From Xenorhabdus khoisanae (GTDB lineage Bacteria; Pseudomonadota; Gammaproteobacteria; Enterobacterales; Enterobacteriaceae), in assembly GCF_001037465.1 (NCBI RefSeq), contig NZ_LFCV01000130.1, positions 1 to 35,346 on the forward strand: a stretch of DNA of 35,346 bases, written 5' to 3'. The position numbers and the translations under genes were made by a program. How positions within the stretch are numbered: the stretch's first letter is position 1; every line of letters begins with the position of its first letter. Positions 19,118 to 27,669 of this stretch are shown one piece after another. Below the pieces are notes generated by a model. That model was not told where the DNA came from and made no database searches. It saw only the letters and a list, made by a program, of their open reading frames with translations.

Positions 19118-19693
19118 ATGAACGTATTACGCATTGGTCTCGTGTCCGTTTCCGATCGGGCTTCCAATGGTATTTATCAGGACAAGGGGCTGCCCGCACT
19201 GGAAACATGGCTGGCAAAGGCGATTACCACACCTTTTAGCATAGAAACCCGTCTTATTCCTGATGAACAAATCCTGATTGAGCAAACATTGTGTGAATTG
19301 GTCGATGAGCTGGGATGCCATCTGGTACTAACCACCGGGGGGACAGGGCCAGCACGCCGCGATGTCACACCAGATGCAACGCTCGCCATTGCTGATCGTG
19401 AAATGCCCGGATTTGGGGAACAAATGCGTCAAATCAGTCTTCAATTCGTTCCAACAGCCATTCTGTCCCGTCAGGTAGGCGTAATCCGTAATCAGGCGTT
19501 AATTCTTAATCTACCCGGACAACCTAAAGCCATCTCGGAAACTTTGGAAGGGTTAAAAGACGAAAATGGTAAGGTATTGGTAGCAGGAATTTTTGCCAGC
19601 GTTCCCTATTGTATCCAATTGCTGGACGGCCCTTATGTGGAAACGGATGAAACCATCGTGGCTGCTTTCAGACCAAAAAGTGCGCGCCGTTGA
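19118..19693 (+). CDS. mog: Molybdopterin adenylyltransferase Mog
   Basis: Mog adenylylates molybdopterin before molybdate insertion by MoeA. The 191-residue protein (E. coli 195) starts NVLRIGLVSVSDRAS with a GAGG just upstream. The substrate-binding LTTGGTGPARRD at 71-82 and the conserved VTPDATLAIADREMPGFGEQMRQ are intact. The upstream in-frame start at 19049 would add a hydrophobic leader encoded across the talB terminator and is rejected. Confidence 0.96.
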   Translation: MNVLRIGLVSVSDRASNGIYQDKGLPALETWLAKAITTPFSIETRLIPDEQILIEQTLCELVDELGCHLVLTTGGTGPARRDVTPDATLAIADREMPGFGEQMRQISLQFVPTAILSRQVGVIRNQALILNLPGQPKAISETLEGLKDENGKVLVAGIFASVPYCIQLLDGPYVETDETIVAAFRPKSARR

Positions 19694-19761
19694 TATTTTA
19701 TTACTACAAGAGTTTCATCACAAAAACGGAGTATGCCTACCCGGTAGATTTCAAATTTTAA

Positions 19762-19792
19762 TGTAATCAGGCCAGTCATTGGCCTGATTACA
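19762..19792. terminator. Hairpin between mog and the ArsR-rhodanese gene
   Basis: TGTAATCAGGCCA and its exact complement form a 13-bp stem with a five-base loop (GTCAT). It separates two convergent genes; the flank is AT-rich but the T-run is short, so it is a probable shared terminator. Confidence 0.75.
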
Positions 19793-19798
19793 CTGATT

Positions 19799-20440
19799 TT
19801 AAGATTTTACTTCAACATTCATTCCAGCATCTTTCCACCCAGAGAATCCTTTATTAAAACGACGGGCGCGGATACCTTTAGCACGTAATAATTCAAGAGC
19901 ATTAGCAGAAAGAACACAGTAAGGGCCCCGACAGTATGCAACAAGCTCTTGATTGGAAGAGATCTCGTCTAATCGGTTTTCCAGTTCCTCTACAGGAATA
20001 TTGATGGCATTCGGCAAATGACCTCGTTCAAATTCCTCTTTTGGCCTGACATCCAGTAATATCGTGCTGTTTTCCTTAATTCTGTCCAACAGCTCATCCC
20101 ATGAAATTATTTCCTGATTGTTTGAATCATCAATCAATCTGCGCATTTCTTTGCGGTTAAATTCGGCATATTGCTGGAGTACCGAAATAACTTCCATAAT
20201 GGGCCCTTCGCTCTGACGATAAAGCACATGTTTTCCGGATTTACGAGACTGAAGTAATCCTGCACGTTTGAGCTGCTGGAGATGCTGGGAAGTATTAGCA
20301 ATTGACAAACCAGAAAGCTCTGATAGCTTTTCCACGGGGTGTTCAGTGTTAACCAAACATTCAAGCAGAGCCAACCGATGAAGATTTCCTAACACCTTGG
20401 CAATTTCTGCAATCTCGACAATAAGTTGTTTATCAAACAT
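19799..20440 (-). CDS. ArsR-type HTH regulator fused to a rhodanese domain
   Basis: The 213-residue protein has an ArsR-family winged helix at about 5-85 (LGNLHRLALLECL, LSIANTSQHLQQLKRAG, GKHVLYR) and a rhodanese domain at about 112-210 (LLDVRPKEEFERGHLPNAINIP). The catalytic-loop Cys is C170 in YCRGPYCVLS, with a second Cys at 175; such pairs suggest a persulfide or disulfide switch. The classical ArsR metal site (CVC) is missing, pointing to redox or sulfur sensing rather than metal. It is divergent from the DUF2938-type gene, with an inverted repeat between them, so autoregulation and control of that gene are likely. A paralogue lies at 34148. Confidence 0.88.
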   Translation of the reverse strand: MFDKQLIVEIAEIAKVLGNLHRLALLECLVNTEHPVEKLSELSGLSIANTSQHLQQLKRAGLLQSRKSGKHVLYRQSEGPIMEVISVLQQYAEFNRKEMRRLIDDSNNQEIISWDELLDRIKENSTILLDVRPKEEFERGHLPNAINIPVEELENRLDEISSNQELVAYCRGPYCVLSANALELLRAKGIRARRFNKGFSGWKDAGMNVEVKS

Positions 20441-20468
20441 TGACTTTACACTTCCACCATTATTACAC

Positions 20469-20484
20469 TCAATGCATTAATTGA
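20469..20484. promoter_or_regulatory. Candidate operator between the ArsR-rhodanese gene and the DUF2938-type gene
   Basis: TCAAT, GCATTA, ATTGA form an inverted repeat with a six-base spacer, located in the divergent intergenic region 29 bases from the regulator start. ArsR-family dimers bind such AT-rich dyads. There is no direct evidence of binding. Confidence 0.45.
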
Positions 20485-20574
20485 ATGTCATGGTATCAGA
20501 GTTTCTGTGCCATTTCGAGTACCTGCTGATTGATTGACCATTATGGGTAACCACAATTCGGAGGAGCGCAACAG

Positions 20575-21072
20575 ATGAATGAAGGACTGGAGTTTATTAT
20601 TTATTCTGTATTGATTGGTATTGGTTCAACGGTTGTCATGGATCTTTGGGCTGTTTTCATAAAACGTTTTTTCGGCATTCCCTCATTGAACTATAGCCTG
20701 GTAGGACGCTGGATTGGACACATGCCCAAAGGGCAATTTACCCATACAAGCATTCTACAGGCCGAACCTGTGAAAGGGGAAAGCGGGATTGGTTGGTTTA
20801 CTCACTATCTTATTGGCATCATTTTTGCGGGTATTCTGTTGCTCATTTTGGGACTGGATTGGGCAAAAAATCCAACGTTCCTTCCTGCATTAATCATGGG
20901 AATCGTTACTGTCATTGCGCCTTTTTTTATCATGCAGCCGGGTCTGGGAATGGGGATAGCTGCATCCAAGGCCCCCGCACCTAATACACTAAGACTGAGA
21001 AGTTTAATGGCGCATACTTCTTATGGTGTTGGCCTCTATTTAGCCGCTCTATTTTTTAGTCATTTGTTGTAA
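20575..21072 (+). CDS. DUF2938-type inner-membrane protein
   Basis: A 165-residue membrane protein with about four hydrophobic segments (near 8-27, 77-100, 103-122 and 143-163). The conserved pattern of DUF2938 proteins is visible: GSTVVMDLWAVFIKRFFGIP, LVGRWIGHMPKG, GWFTHYLIGI, FFIMQPGLGMGIAASKAP and HTSYGVGLYLA. Function of the family is unknown. GGAGG precedes the ATG. It is divergent from the ArsR-rhodanese regulator, which may control it in response to reactive sulfur or oxidants. Confidence 0.82.
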   Translation: MNEGLEFIIYSVLIGIGSTVVMDLWAVFIKRFFGIPSLNYSLVGRWIGHMPKGQFTHTSILQAEPVKGESGIGWFTHYLIGIIFAGILLLILGLDWAKNPTFLPALIMGIVTVIAPFFIMQPGLGMGIAASKAPAPNTLRLRSLMAHTSYGVGLYLAALFFSHLL

Positions 21073-21173
21073 CGATATCGAGGCAAAACTTAATCCGTCG
21101 GGGGAGTTGCTGGGAAAATAGCCTAATGGAACGTTTTTGAGGTATCCGAACGTTACTTTGAAGCTTTTTAATA

Positions 21174-21206
21174 AATAGCGCTGTATTTATGAACACCAGC
21201 GCTATT
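21174..21206. terminator. Hairpin between the DUF2938-type gene and the MFS genes
   Basis: AATAGCGCTG and CAGCGCTATT form a perfect 10-bp stem with a 13-base loop between two convergent stop codons. It lacks a clear T-run, so it is only a probable terminator. Confidence 0.55.
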
Positions 21207-21251
21207 ATCCTATTATCTTGTAAGATGTTTACTGCCCACTATTAACTCATT

Positions 21252-22484
21252 TTAAGATGACTTCATTGAAATCCTGACACTAAGTGGCGTGAGTGAAAGC
21301 AAGGCAAAGATAGCCAGAATTAGGCCGATCCATAGTGGTGATATAAGCCCATATCCTGCGCCAATACTTAACCCCCCTGCCCATGCGATAAATGCCAAGC
21401 CACTGTTAATAATGGAGACATGAACACTATTGACCAGAGGACTTGCATTTGCCACGCGCATAACACGTGTAATCATTGCTGGACTCATGGGAACGCCCAC
21501 AAGGCCAATCACTAAAAAGGCAATGACACTGATGTAGCGACTTTCTGGAAAAAGCGCAAATATCAGTAACGATATAGCCAGAATGCTAATCCCGATGGTC
21601 AGTACTGCGAAAGTATGCTTATCAGCAAAACGGCCAGTAATCGTGTTGCCAATCACATTCGCTGCACCATAAAGGCCGAGTAAAATAGGCACGACTGCGG
21701 GCAATAATCCTGTAACTTCAGTCAAGATTGCTGAAATGTAGCTGAAAGCTGCGTAAGATGCGCCGATGATAAGGGCACTTGACGCATAAGCTGCCCAGAG
21801 TTTCCCATTTCGAAACGATGTAAGTTGATCACTAATACGGATATCTGAAGTATTACGTGAAGCAGGCACCAGCGCCCACATAATCAAAGCACAAATGATA
21901 GTGAATATAACAACCAACCAAAAACTCAAACGCCAGCCCATGTTCTGATCAATAACGGTTGCTGCTGGTACGCCTAACACAGTCGCCAGCATCATGCCAC
22001 TGAGTACAATTGATGAGGCTCTTCCCCGCATTTCTGTTCTGACGACTTCACCACAGATCGCTAAAGAGATACCGATACAGGCAGAGCCGGCAACGCCAGT
22101 GATAACGCGGGCAATAGCCATCGACTGGTAACTCCCTGCCGTTGCGGCTATAACGCCACCAACACTGTAGAGAGCCAGTAGCCAAAGTAGTGCCTTCTTG
22201 TTGGGAATCCGTAACGTGACAAATAATGCTGTCAGTATCGGCCCACCGACAACCATGCCGATAGCGTAGAGTGAAATCAGGTAGCCAATATCTGCGACAG
22301 TGACTCCAAACACGCCGGTTAACGATGGCATCATGCCGACAACCATAAACTCAGAGGTAGTGAGTATGAATATAGTCAGTCCGAGCAAATAAATGGAGCC
22401 AGGTATATCACGCTGTTTTTGCATTGGTGGTGCTATTCCCGATGAGACTTTCGGTTTTTTTTCCTCTGATTGAATTTTATTCAT
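21252..22484 (-). CDS. MFS efflux transporter, DHA1-like (12 TM)
   Basis: A 410-residue major facilitator with about twelve hydrophobic segments and a 25-residue charged N-terminal tail. TSEFMVVGMMPSLTGVFGV in the first helix region and GRASSIVLSGMMLATVLGVPAATVIDQNMGWR in the motif C region are characteristic of the DHA1 drug:H+ antiporters (AraJ/YdhP-like). Its start overlaps the stop of the preceding MFS gene by eight bases, so the two are translationally coupled. Substrate unknown. Confidence 0.85.
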   Translation of the reverse strand: MNKIQSEEKKPKVSSGIAPPMQKQRDIPGSIYLLGLTIFILTTSEFMVVGMMPSLTGVFGVTVADIGYLISLYAIGMVVGGPILTALFVTLRIPNKKALLWLLALYSVGGVIAATAGSYQSMAIARVITGVAGSACIGISLAICGEVVRTEMRGRASSIVLSGMMLATVLGVPAATVIDQNMGWRLSFWLVVIFTIICALIMWALVPASRNTSDIRISDQLTSFRNGKLWAAYASSALIIGASYAAFSYISAILTEVTGLLPAVVPILLGLYGAANVIGNTITGRFADKHTFAVLTIGISILAISLLIFALFPESRYISVIAFLVIGLVGVPMSPAMITRVMRVANASPLVNSVHVSIINSGLAFIAWAGGLSIGAGYGLISPLWIGLILAIFALLSLTPLSVRISMKSS

Positions 22485-23913
22485 GGTGAGGTTTCCCTAA
22501 TGCAGCATGATTACGGTTTGTGAGTAAAATCGCTAGTAGCGCTGCAATGACATAAATAACAGCGGCAGTTCCGAACGCCCATACGTAACCATCAATGATC
22601 TCTGCTTGTGTTGCGGCCACAGCCATTAACCCTGCCAGACCTACAGTCGGGCCGAGTTCCATGGCAGTGTTCATGACCCCACCAGCCAGACCCGCCTGAT
22701 GCTGTGGAACATTCATTGTGGAAAGTACCGCAGAGCCTGAAAAAGCCAGTGAAATGCCGATTGCGACAAGAACCAGACTGGGCAGTAATCCCACGATGTA
22801 AGTTGTGTTTTTGTCAAGACCGACCAACAATCCAAGCCCAATAGCAGCGATAAATAACCCCAGGCTTGTCACCCGTGCTGCACCTATGCGACCAACTAAA
22901 GGTGTTGTCATTTGTCCGGTCATGATGAGAGCGACTGCGAACGGCAGGAATGCACCGGCTGTCATGAGCGGTGTCCATCCCAGCTCTTGCTGTAAATAGA
23001 GGGATAAAACAAAGTTGACGACCCCCGAGCCTACTGCCGCCAGAAACATGCCAAATAGCCCCGTGATCCGATACCGCTCGAAAATAAACCCGGGGGGAAG
23101 GAGTGGGTCACGGACGAAACGTTCGAGCACTGTAAAGGCAACTAATGAGCCAAGACCGATCAGTAGCGGGAGCAATACCACTGACGATGTCCACGGATGA
23201 TCGCCAGTTAGTATCAAACCATAACTACTTAAGGAAATACCGAACGTAGCAAATATTGCACCAATCAGATCTAATTTCGACCGACGCTGGTGAGACTCAT
23301 CAATTCCGGCTGGAAGTAGATTGCGGGTGCTGAGCAAGCCTATGACTGAAACAAGGACAGGAACGGCGAACATCCATCGCCAGGAAACCCACGTTGTTAC
23401 GACACCAGAGATGATAAATCCTAAAACGGCACCCAAAACGGAAACACCTCCCCACGTGGCCATTGCTCTGCCAAAGGCATTGGGTTCCGGGAATAAAGCA
23501 CGTAGCACAGCCATTGCAGCCGGTGCTGTTAAGGCTCCACCTATCCCTTGAGTAAACCGCATGGCAACAAGCATCTCGAAAGTAGGAGAGAAACCAGCAA
23601 TCACAGAAGATATACCGAAGATGAATAAGCCAATGGCAAACATCCGTCGTCCCTGAAACCTATCGGCCAGCCGTCCTCCAAACAATAGTAAGCCACTGAA
23701 TGGGAGTCCATAAGCAGCAAGAACAAGAAGCAGATCAGCAGATGTAAGGTTGAACTCCATCGCGATTTTTGGAAGTGGAACTGTAACGATTGCAATCGTG
23801 AAAATAAGAATACACTGTACGATTGCTAGAACCATAAACGCCAGACGCTGATTTGAATGGGATTTTACCTGCGATTTATCGTTGCTTGTAGAGGATATGT
23901 TGTTAGGCGACAT
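22477..23913 (-). CDS. MFS efflux transporter, DHA2-like (14 TM)
   Basis: A 478-residue transporter with about fourteen hydrophobic segments. FGGRLADRFQGRRMFAIG is motif A, and RFTQGIGGALTAPAAMAVL is the DHA2-type motif B region; VLGAVLGFIISGVVTTWVSWRWMF is motif C. The start at 23913 has GGAG eight bases upstream and gives a polar N-terminal tail; an earlier start at 23943 lacks this. First gene of a two-gene operon of unlike exporters, next to an IS remnant. Substrate unknown; it may export a product made nearby or have come with the island. Confidence 0.85.
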   Translation of the reverse strand: MSPNNISSTSNDKSQVKSHSNQRLAFMVLAIVQCILIFTIAIVTVPLPKIAMEFNLTSADLLLVLAAYGLPFSGLLLFGGRLADRFQGRRMFAIGLFIFGISSVIAGFSPTFEMLVAMRFTQGIGGALTAPAAMAVLRALFPEPNAFGRAMATWGGVSVLGAVLGFIISGVVTTWVSWRWMFAVPVLVSVIGLLSTRNLLPAGIDESHQRRSKLDLIGAIFATFGISLSSYGLILTGDHPWTSSVVLLPLLIGLGSLVAFTVLERFVRDPLLPPGFIFERYRITGLFGMFLAAVGSGVVNFVLSLYLQQELGWTPLMTAGAFLPFAVALIMTGQMTTPLVGRIGAARVTSLGLFIAAIGLGLLVGLDKNTTYIVGLLPSLVLVAIGISLAFSGSAVLSTMNVPQHQAGLAGGVMNTAMELGPTVGLAGLMAVAATQAEIIDGYVWAFGTAAVIYVIAALLAILLTNRNHAALGKPHHE

Positions 23914-23943
23914 TATAAAAACTCCAAAAGCGGCATGAGGCAC

Positions 23944-24324
23944 AATGCTTTCATTAAATTATTCAATATAATTATTGATTGACAGATTAGTCTGGCTTGA
24001 AATTTTAGTCAACGATAAACAATCTATGCCGCTTGATTCCTTATCCAGTGTCGGTCGTGTTCATCAAGGATCTTGGAGATAATAAATGCGCTCCGTTCAC
24101 CCATTTGCTTGAGGTAAACATAGAGGGAAAGAGAGTGACTCAGAACAGGAAAGTGCTGAGCTTTGACAAACTGACGTCCGTGTGAATAGAAGGTTCCAGT
24201 TCTCAAGTCTCAAGCGAATAAGGCTATAAAAGATCTGCGTTTAAGATAGAAACGCAGATCTTAACGGATAATACAGGCCTTTTGCGATACCTTTCAAATA
24301 GGGCGAGGGTTACAGCGTTTTTCG
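23944..24324. mobile_element. IS remnant, left boundary of the azapteridine-like locus
   Basis: The segment 24219-24293 matches, in inverted orientation, 34872-34946, with roughly nine differences in 75 bases. It contains a perfect 13-bp hairpin (24230-24262, arms AAGATCTGCGTTT and AAACGCAGATCTT) and ends toward the locus with CAAAAGGCCTGT-type terminal sequence read on the minus strand. Read leftward it would start the same transposase frame as the right copy but hits a TAG where the right copy has TGG. The rest, 24007-24210, has a 60-codon minus-strand frame (24024-24206) that may be a displaced part of the element or unrelated debris. No intact transposase. Confidence 0.65.
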
Positions 24325-25677
24325 CTAAGACACCGCATACACACTTGGTGACCAGGCAGCCGGGGCAATAGACAGGAAGTGTTTAAGTTCGTTTACGATA
24401 ACCTCTATCGGCAAGCTACTCAGCTGTGCGCCATTGCGTCCAAGTCGTGGCATAATGTGTTGCACACCGTCATAGTGCCAACGACAACCTTTCGTTTCGG
24501 CTGACTGTAACGCCCGCGCGAAAATAGATAGATCACGACGCGGCCGTGGTGCAGAGGAATGTAACTCCACCCATCCTTCATAACGCTGATGGACGACTAT
24601 ATCGTCCTGCGTGACGAGTGCAATCGTCGATAACGACGTGCGATTGTGGAAGGAAATAGGAGAAAGCCCGAAGTAACGTTGTGGTACACGCGTATATAGT
24701 ACATTAGGAGTAGACAGACGGAATATCGCAAGATCTATCTCAGGATACTGCTCAACTATCACGTTCTGATTATCGAGTAACGTTTCCGTTTCCATATGAT
24801 GCCGCTCGGCGTCATGCCAAAGTGTATCTTGTATCACTGATGCATCCAGCAGATCACGCAATGCTGGCAACATCGTGCTGAAGAGTGCTGCAATGCGCAA
24901 ACTTTCGTTTGGTAATGTTCCAGTTGCATTCGATATTTGTGCAGCGATTGTGTTCAGCGCGAATGCGAGTCGGCGTGCCTTTGTGCTATTCCCACACGCG
25001 AAATCACCAAACCGTGCAACATCAATGAGAAGTTGTTTATGGTTCTGCGCGTGCTCAGGCGCGAGCAGTGCATAGACAGATGCAAGTCCGTCCAGATCAA
25101 AATGGTCGGTTGTCACGTGTCGCACATCATCGTACTCTGATTTGTCAGACACAAAGCGTAGTACGCTCTCAGTTGACAGATTCGCTTTGTAGCGGGTGGG
25201 GGTTCGGTTTGCAGGCCAATGCGACAGTGTAAGTTGTGTGGCTGTATTATGTATCGCGTCAGCTGATATATTCGGTACGTTGCGCGCCTCTTCGAACGGT
25301 AAGAACGCAAGGCGATCGCTGGATGATAGCCGTATAGCCTGGATAGGTGATGATGAATTCGCAACTGTAATTTGAGGTGTGAGCACAGTAAGGCGAGTAT
25401 TGTCAGTGTCAGACTCCCTTAATTCAATCTCGCCATGACGACCGAGTTCGTAATACAGCACCGCAAGGTTTTGGCGTTGTAGGTCGTATGGATTGCTGTT
25501 TCGTGTAATGGCACCTCCTCCCGCAATTAGGTTTTGTAGATCTAAGAATTGGTTGTCACGGATAGCAACAACACGGCTGGCGAGAAGTCGCAGCTCAAAC
25601 CCATCAAGCCCGGCGGCAACGTCATCATTTACCTGCACGAAGCAATCACCATCGTGAAGGGGAAAGGAACTTATCAT
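24325..25677 (-). CDS. Unrecognised 450-residue protein, last gene of the locus
   Basis: The ATG at 25677 shares its A with the TGA of the DUF2165-type gene and has AGGAG seven bases upstream, so the longer frame to 25923 is rejected. The protein is soluble, with no signal peptide or membrane segment. Visible marks are LSHWPANRTPTRYKANLST near 150-168, then DHFDLDGLASVYALL near 187-201, whose Asp-rich DHFDLDG resembles a DHH-type metal site, and RYEGWVELHSSAPRPRRDLS near 378-397. It may belong to an uncharacterised family such as DUF6687; this is a recollection, not a search. Position suggests a late or accessory step of the pathway. Function unknown. Confidence 0.75.
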   Translation of the reverse strand: MISSFPLHDGDCFVQVNDDVAAGLDGFELRLLASRVVAIRDNQFLDLQNLIAGGGAITRNSNPYDLQRQNLAVLYYELGRHGEIELRESDTDNTRLTVLTPQITVANSSSPIQAIRLSSSDRLAFLPFEEARNVPNISADAIHNTATQLTLSHWPANRTPTRYKANLSTESVLRFVSDKSEYDDVRHVTTDHFDLDGLASVYALLAPEHAQNHKQLLIDVARFGDFACGNSTKARRLAFALNTIAAQISNATGTLPNESLRIAALFSTMLPALRDLLDASVIQDTLWHDAERHHMETETLLDNQNVIVEQYPEIDLAIFRLSTPNVLYTRVPQRYFGLSPISFHNRTSLSTIALVTQDDIVVHQRYEGWVELHSSAPRPRRDLSIFARALQSAETKGCRWHYDGVQHIMPRLGRNGAQLSSLPIEVIVNELKHFLSIAPAAWSPSVYAVS

Positions 25678-26186
25678 CAAATGTCTCCTGTTAACCCGGA
25701 TGCCAGATTGGAATGAAACAGCAAAAATGCGGCAATAGACCAGATTACGATAGCGATGTGTGTAATTTGCAGACCTTCTTGACGTATCCAATAGCCATAC
25801 CACAACCCACCCAGTAACAAAATGAAGGCGCACGTAGCAAAGCAGATAATACCCACATTGAGCCATAATAGTGTTTCTGGGTGTGATGCAGTCTTCATCA
25901 GTAGTAAATAGCCACTGATCCACATGGAAATAGCGGTAAGTATCTGCAGTACCACAATGACGGTAAGAGCAGCTCTATGTATCACCCGCGATGTTGTTGC
26001 ACGACTCAGCAACGGTGTATTCACGGGCGGTTCCTGTTTGAGTAACTCCATGCTCATCATGCGACCTACAGTGCCTGCCGTCATTGTGAATGACCGCCCG
26101 TTATTGATCATGGCTATCGTAGCCCATCCGGCGATCCCGAATGCATGTAAAGCCTTAAACAAGTTGATCCCAGTCACTGGATCCAT
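25677..26186 (-). CDS. DUF2165-type small integral membrane protein
   Basis: A 169-residue protein with four hydrophobic segments (about 8-27, 72-97, 106-131 and 141-160). The pattern KALHAFGIAGWATIAMINN, then MSMELLKQEPPV and PLLSRA, is that of the DUF2165 predicted membrane proteins, whose role is unknown. GAGGG precedes the ATG by seven bases. It lies between the MFS gene (46 bases upstream) and the 450-residue gene (1-base overlap), so it belongs to the operon; a role in export or immunity is possible but unproven. Confidence 0.78.
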   Translation of the reverse strand: MDPVTGINLFKALHAFGIAGWATIAMINNGRSFTMTAGTVGRMMSMELLKQEPPVNTPLLSRATTSRVIHRAALTVIVVLQILTAISMWISGYLLLMKTASHPETLLWLNVGIICFATCAFILLLGGLWYGYWIRQEGLQITHIAIVIWSIAAFLLFHSNLASGLTGDI

Positions 26187-26232
26187 GATTAGCCCTCATT
26201 AATTGATCCTCGTTGCTAGACGTTCAGTGCAT

Positions 26233-27636
26233 TCATGCGACGCGTACACGGCGCACGATAAACATCGCGAGCACCGGAGCAATCGCAAAGACTGCAAACA
26301 GCCATATAGCAGCACTCTGAGTGCCTGCCAACCCACCGGGGTCTGTGAATCCGGCAAGATTTGCAACGATACCGGCAAGTGCTGAGCCAATGGCTGTCGC
26401 ACACAGTTGCACGGTCGTGATCGATGTCGACGCAAGATCTTCCTGCCCAGCAGGTGCGCTCATAAACACTTGTGTGAGCAGATGAGGCCAAGTGGCACCA
26501 ATACCAGCGCCAACCGCTGCGAGCGCAATGCACATCAGTGTAAGACTAAGTGCCGGGCTGAACAGGTGCTGTGATGGCATGATGATTGCGAGCGCGATGA
26601 GTGCAAGTACAACGAGAATCGGGCCACGTCGCACAAGTAACTGTGCAGTATGTGGGCTGCGTCCGGAGCTGAACAACGAGCCAGCCGTCCAACCAGCTGC
26701 CATCAGTGCAGTCGCATAGCCAGCAATTAACGGAGGATAGCCGTGGATGGTTTGCAGAAAATACGGCACGAATATCTCGGTTGTCATACCAATTACAAGC
26801 AGGCTCATGCAGGCATAGATTGCACCAAGAGGCGCACGTATATCGTAAGCGCCGGTCGGCAGCAATTTAATTTTAGATTCACGATCAAAGCGTGCAATCA
26901 ATGCGACGATCGCGAGGCCAACAACGACACCAGCGATATTTACAAAAGTCGCCTTCGACAGACTTGCGACCGATATAATAAGTACTGATACACCGAGCAA
27001 CAGGATCTTGCCAATTGCAGCCCGCTCTGTCTGGGTATCAGATTTCTGATAGGCAGCTAATTGGATGAGCACAATCACCGCAAGCACAGCAGCAACCGGC
27101 AAAAGTGCTATAAATGCGAGACGCCAGGTGTTGGCGTGCGCAAAGATCCCGCCAACTGCAGGCCCGCAGAGCGTTGCGATACCCCACATACCGGAGACCA
27201 TCGCCATCGCACGGGGCCATAACCGTTCATCGAATACGATACGGATGAGTGCGTAGCTGAGTGCAAACAAAATGCCACCGCCGAAGCCCTGAATAAACCG
27301 TCCGACAAGCATCCACATCATGTCCTTCGCACTAGCGCATATGAGTGTTCCTCCACAGAACACTACGAGAGCAACGAGATAAGCAACACGCGGCCCGAAA
27401 CGACTTAGCACGTTTTTGGACAATGGCGCGCCAATAATCGACGCGACCATGAACAGCGTAGTGTTCCATGCATAGTATTCAAGTCCACCAATGTCTCGTA
27501 CAACGGATGGCAGGATTGTCGTTGCGATATAGATATTAATCGCATGTAATGCAACTCCCCCTGCAAGCGCAATTGAAAGCAAGCCATTACGTCCGGAAAG
27601 CAGTTCTCCCCAAGTGGGGGCATTGTTAGAACTCAT
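26233..27636 (-). CDS. MFS exporter of the azapteridine-like locus (DHA2-like)
   Basis: A 467-residue transporter with about fourteen hydrophobic segments. APLSKNVLSRFGPRVAYLVA is the motif A region and GRFIQGFGGGILFALSYALIR resembles the DHA2 motif B; GPAVGGIFAHANTWRLAF is motif C. GAGG lies seven bases before the ATG. It follows the VOC gene by 33 bases. In Burkholderia toxoflavin is pumped out by the ToxFGHI RND system; this MFS may take that role here. Best guess: product export and self-protection. Confidence 0.85.
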   Translation of the reverse strand: MSSNNAPTWGELLSGRNGLLSIALAGGVALHAINIYIATTILPSVVRDIGGLEYYAWNTTLFMVASIIGAPLSKNVLSRFGPRVAYLVALVVFCGGTLICASAKDMMWMLVGRFIQGFGGGILFALSYALIRIVFDERLWPRAMAMVSGMWGIATLCGPAVGGIFAHANTWRLAFIALLPVAAVLAVIVLIQLAAYQKSDTQTERAAIGKILLLGVSVLIISVASLSKATFVNIAGVVVGLAIVALIARFDRESKIKLLPTGAYDIRAPLGAIYACMSLLVIGMTTEIFVPYFLQTIHGYPPLIAGYATALMAAGWTAGSLFSSGRSPHTAQLLVRRGPILVVLALIALAIIMPSQHLFSPALSLTLMCIALAAVGAGIGATWPHLLTQVFMSAPAGQEDLASTSITTVQLCATAIGSALAGIVANLAGFTDPGGLAGTQSAAIWLFAVFAIAPVLAMFIVRRVRVA

Positions 27637-27669
27637 GGACTACCTCGTCTGTTTGTAGATTGATGGTTA

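Noticed and set aside
21252-23913. MFS pair as part of the azapteridine-like locus
   Set aside because: They lie outside the left IS remnant and in their own overlapping two-gene unit, and the locus already has an MFS exporter; a link cannot be excluded but is not supported.
24024-24206. 60-codon minus-strand frame as an independent gene
   Set aside because: No ribosome-binding site, adjacent to the IS end and without a recognisable domain; more likely debris of the element or neighbouring DNA.
25677-25923. N-terminal extension of the 450-residue protein by 82 residues
   Set aside because: It overlaps the DUF2165-type gene in another frame and lacks a ribosome-binding site, whereas the ATG at 25677 has AGGAG and the stop-start overlap typical of coupling.
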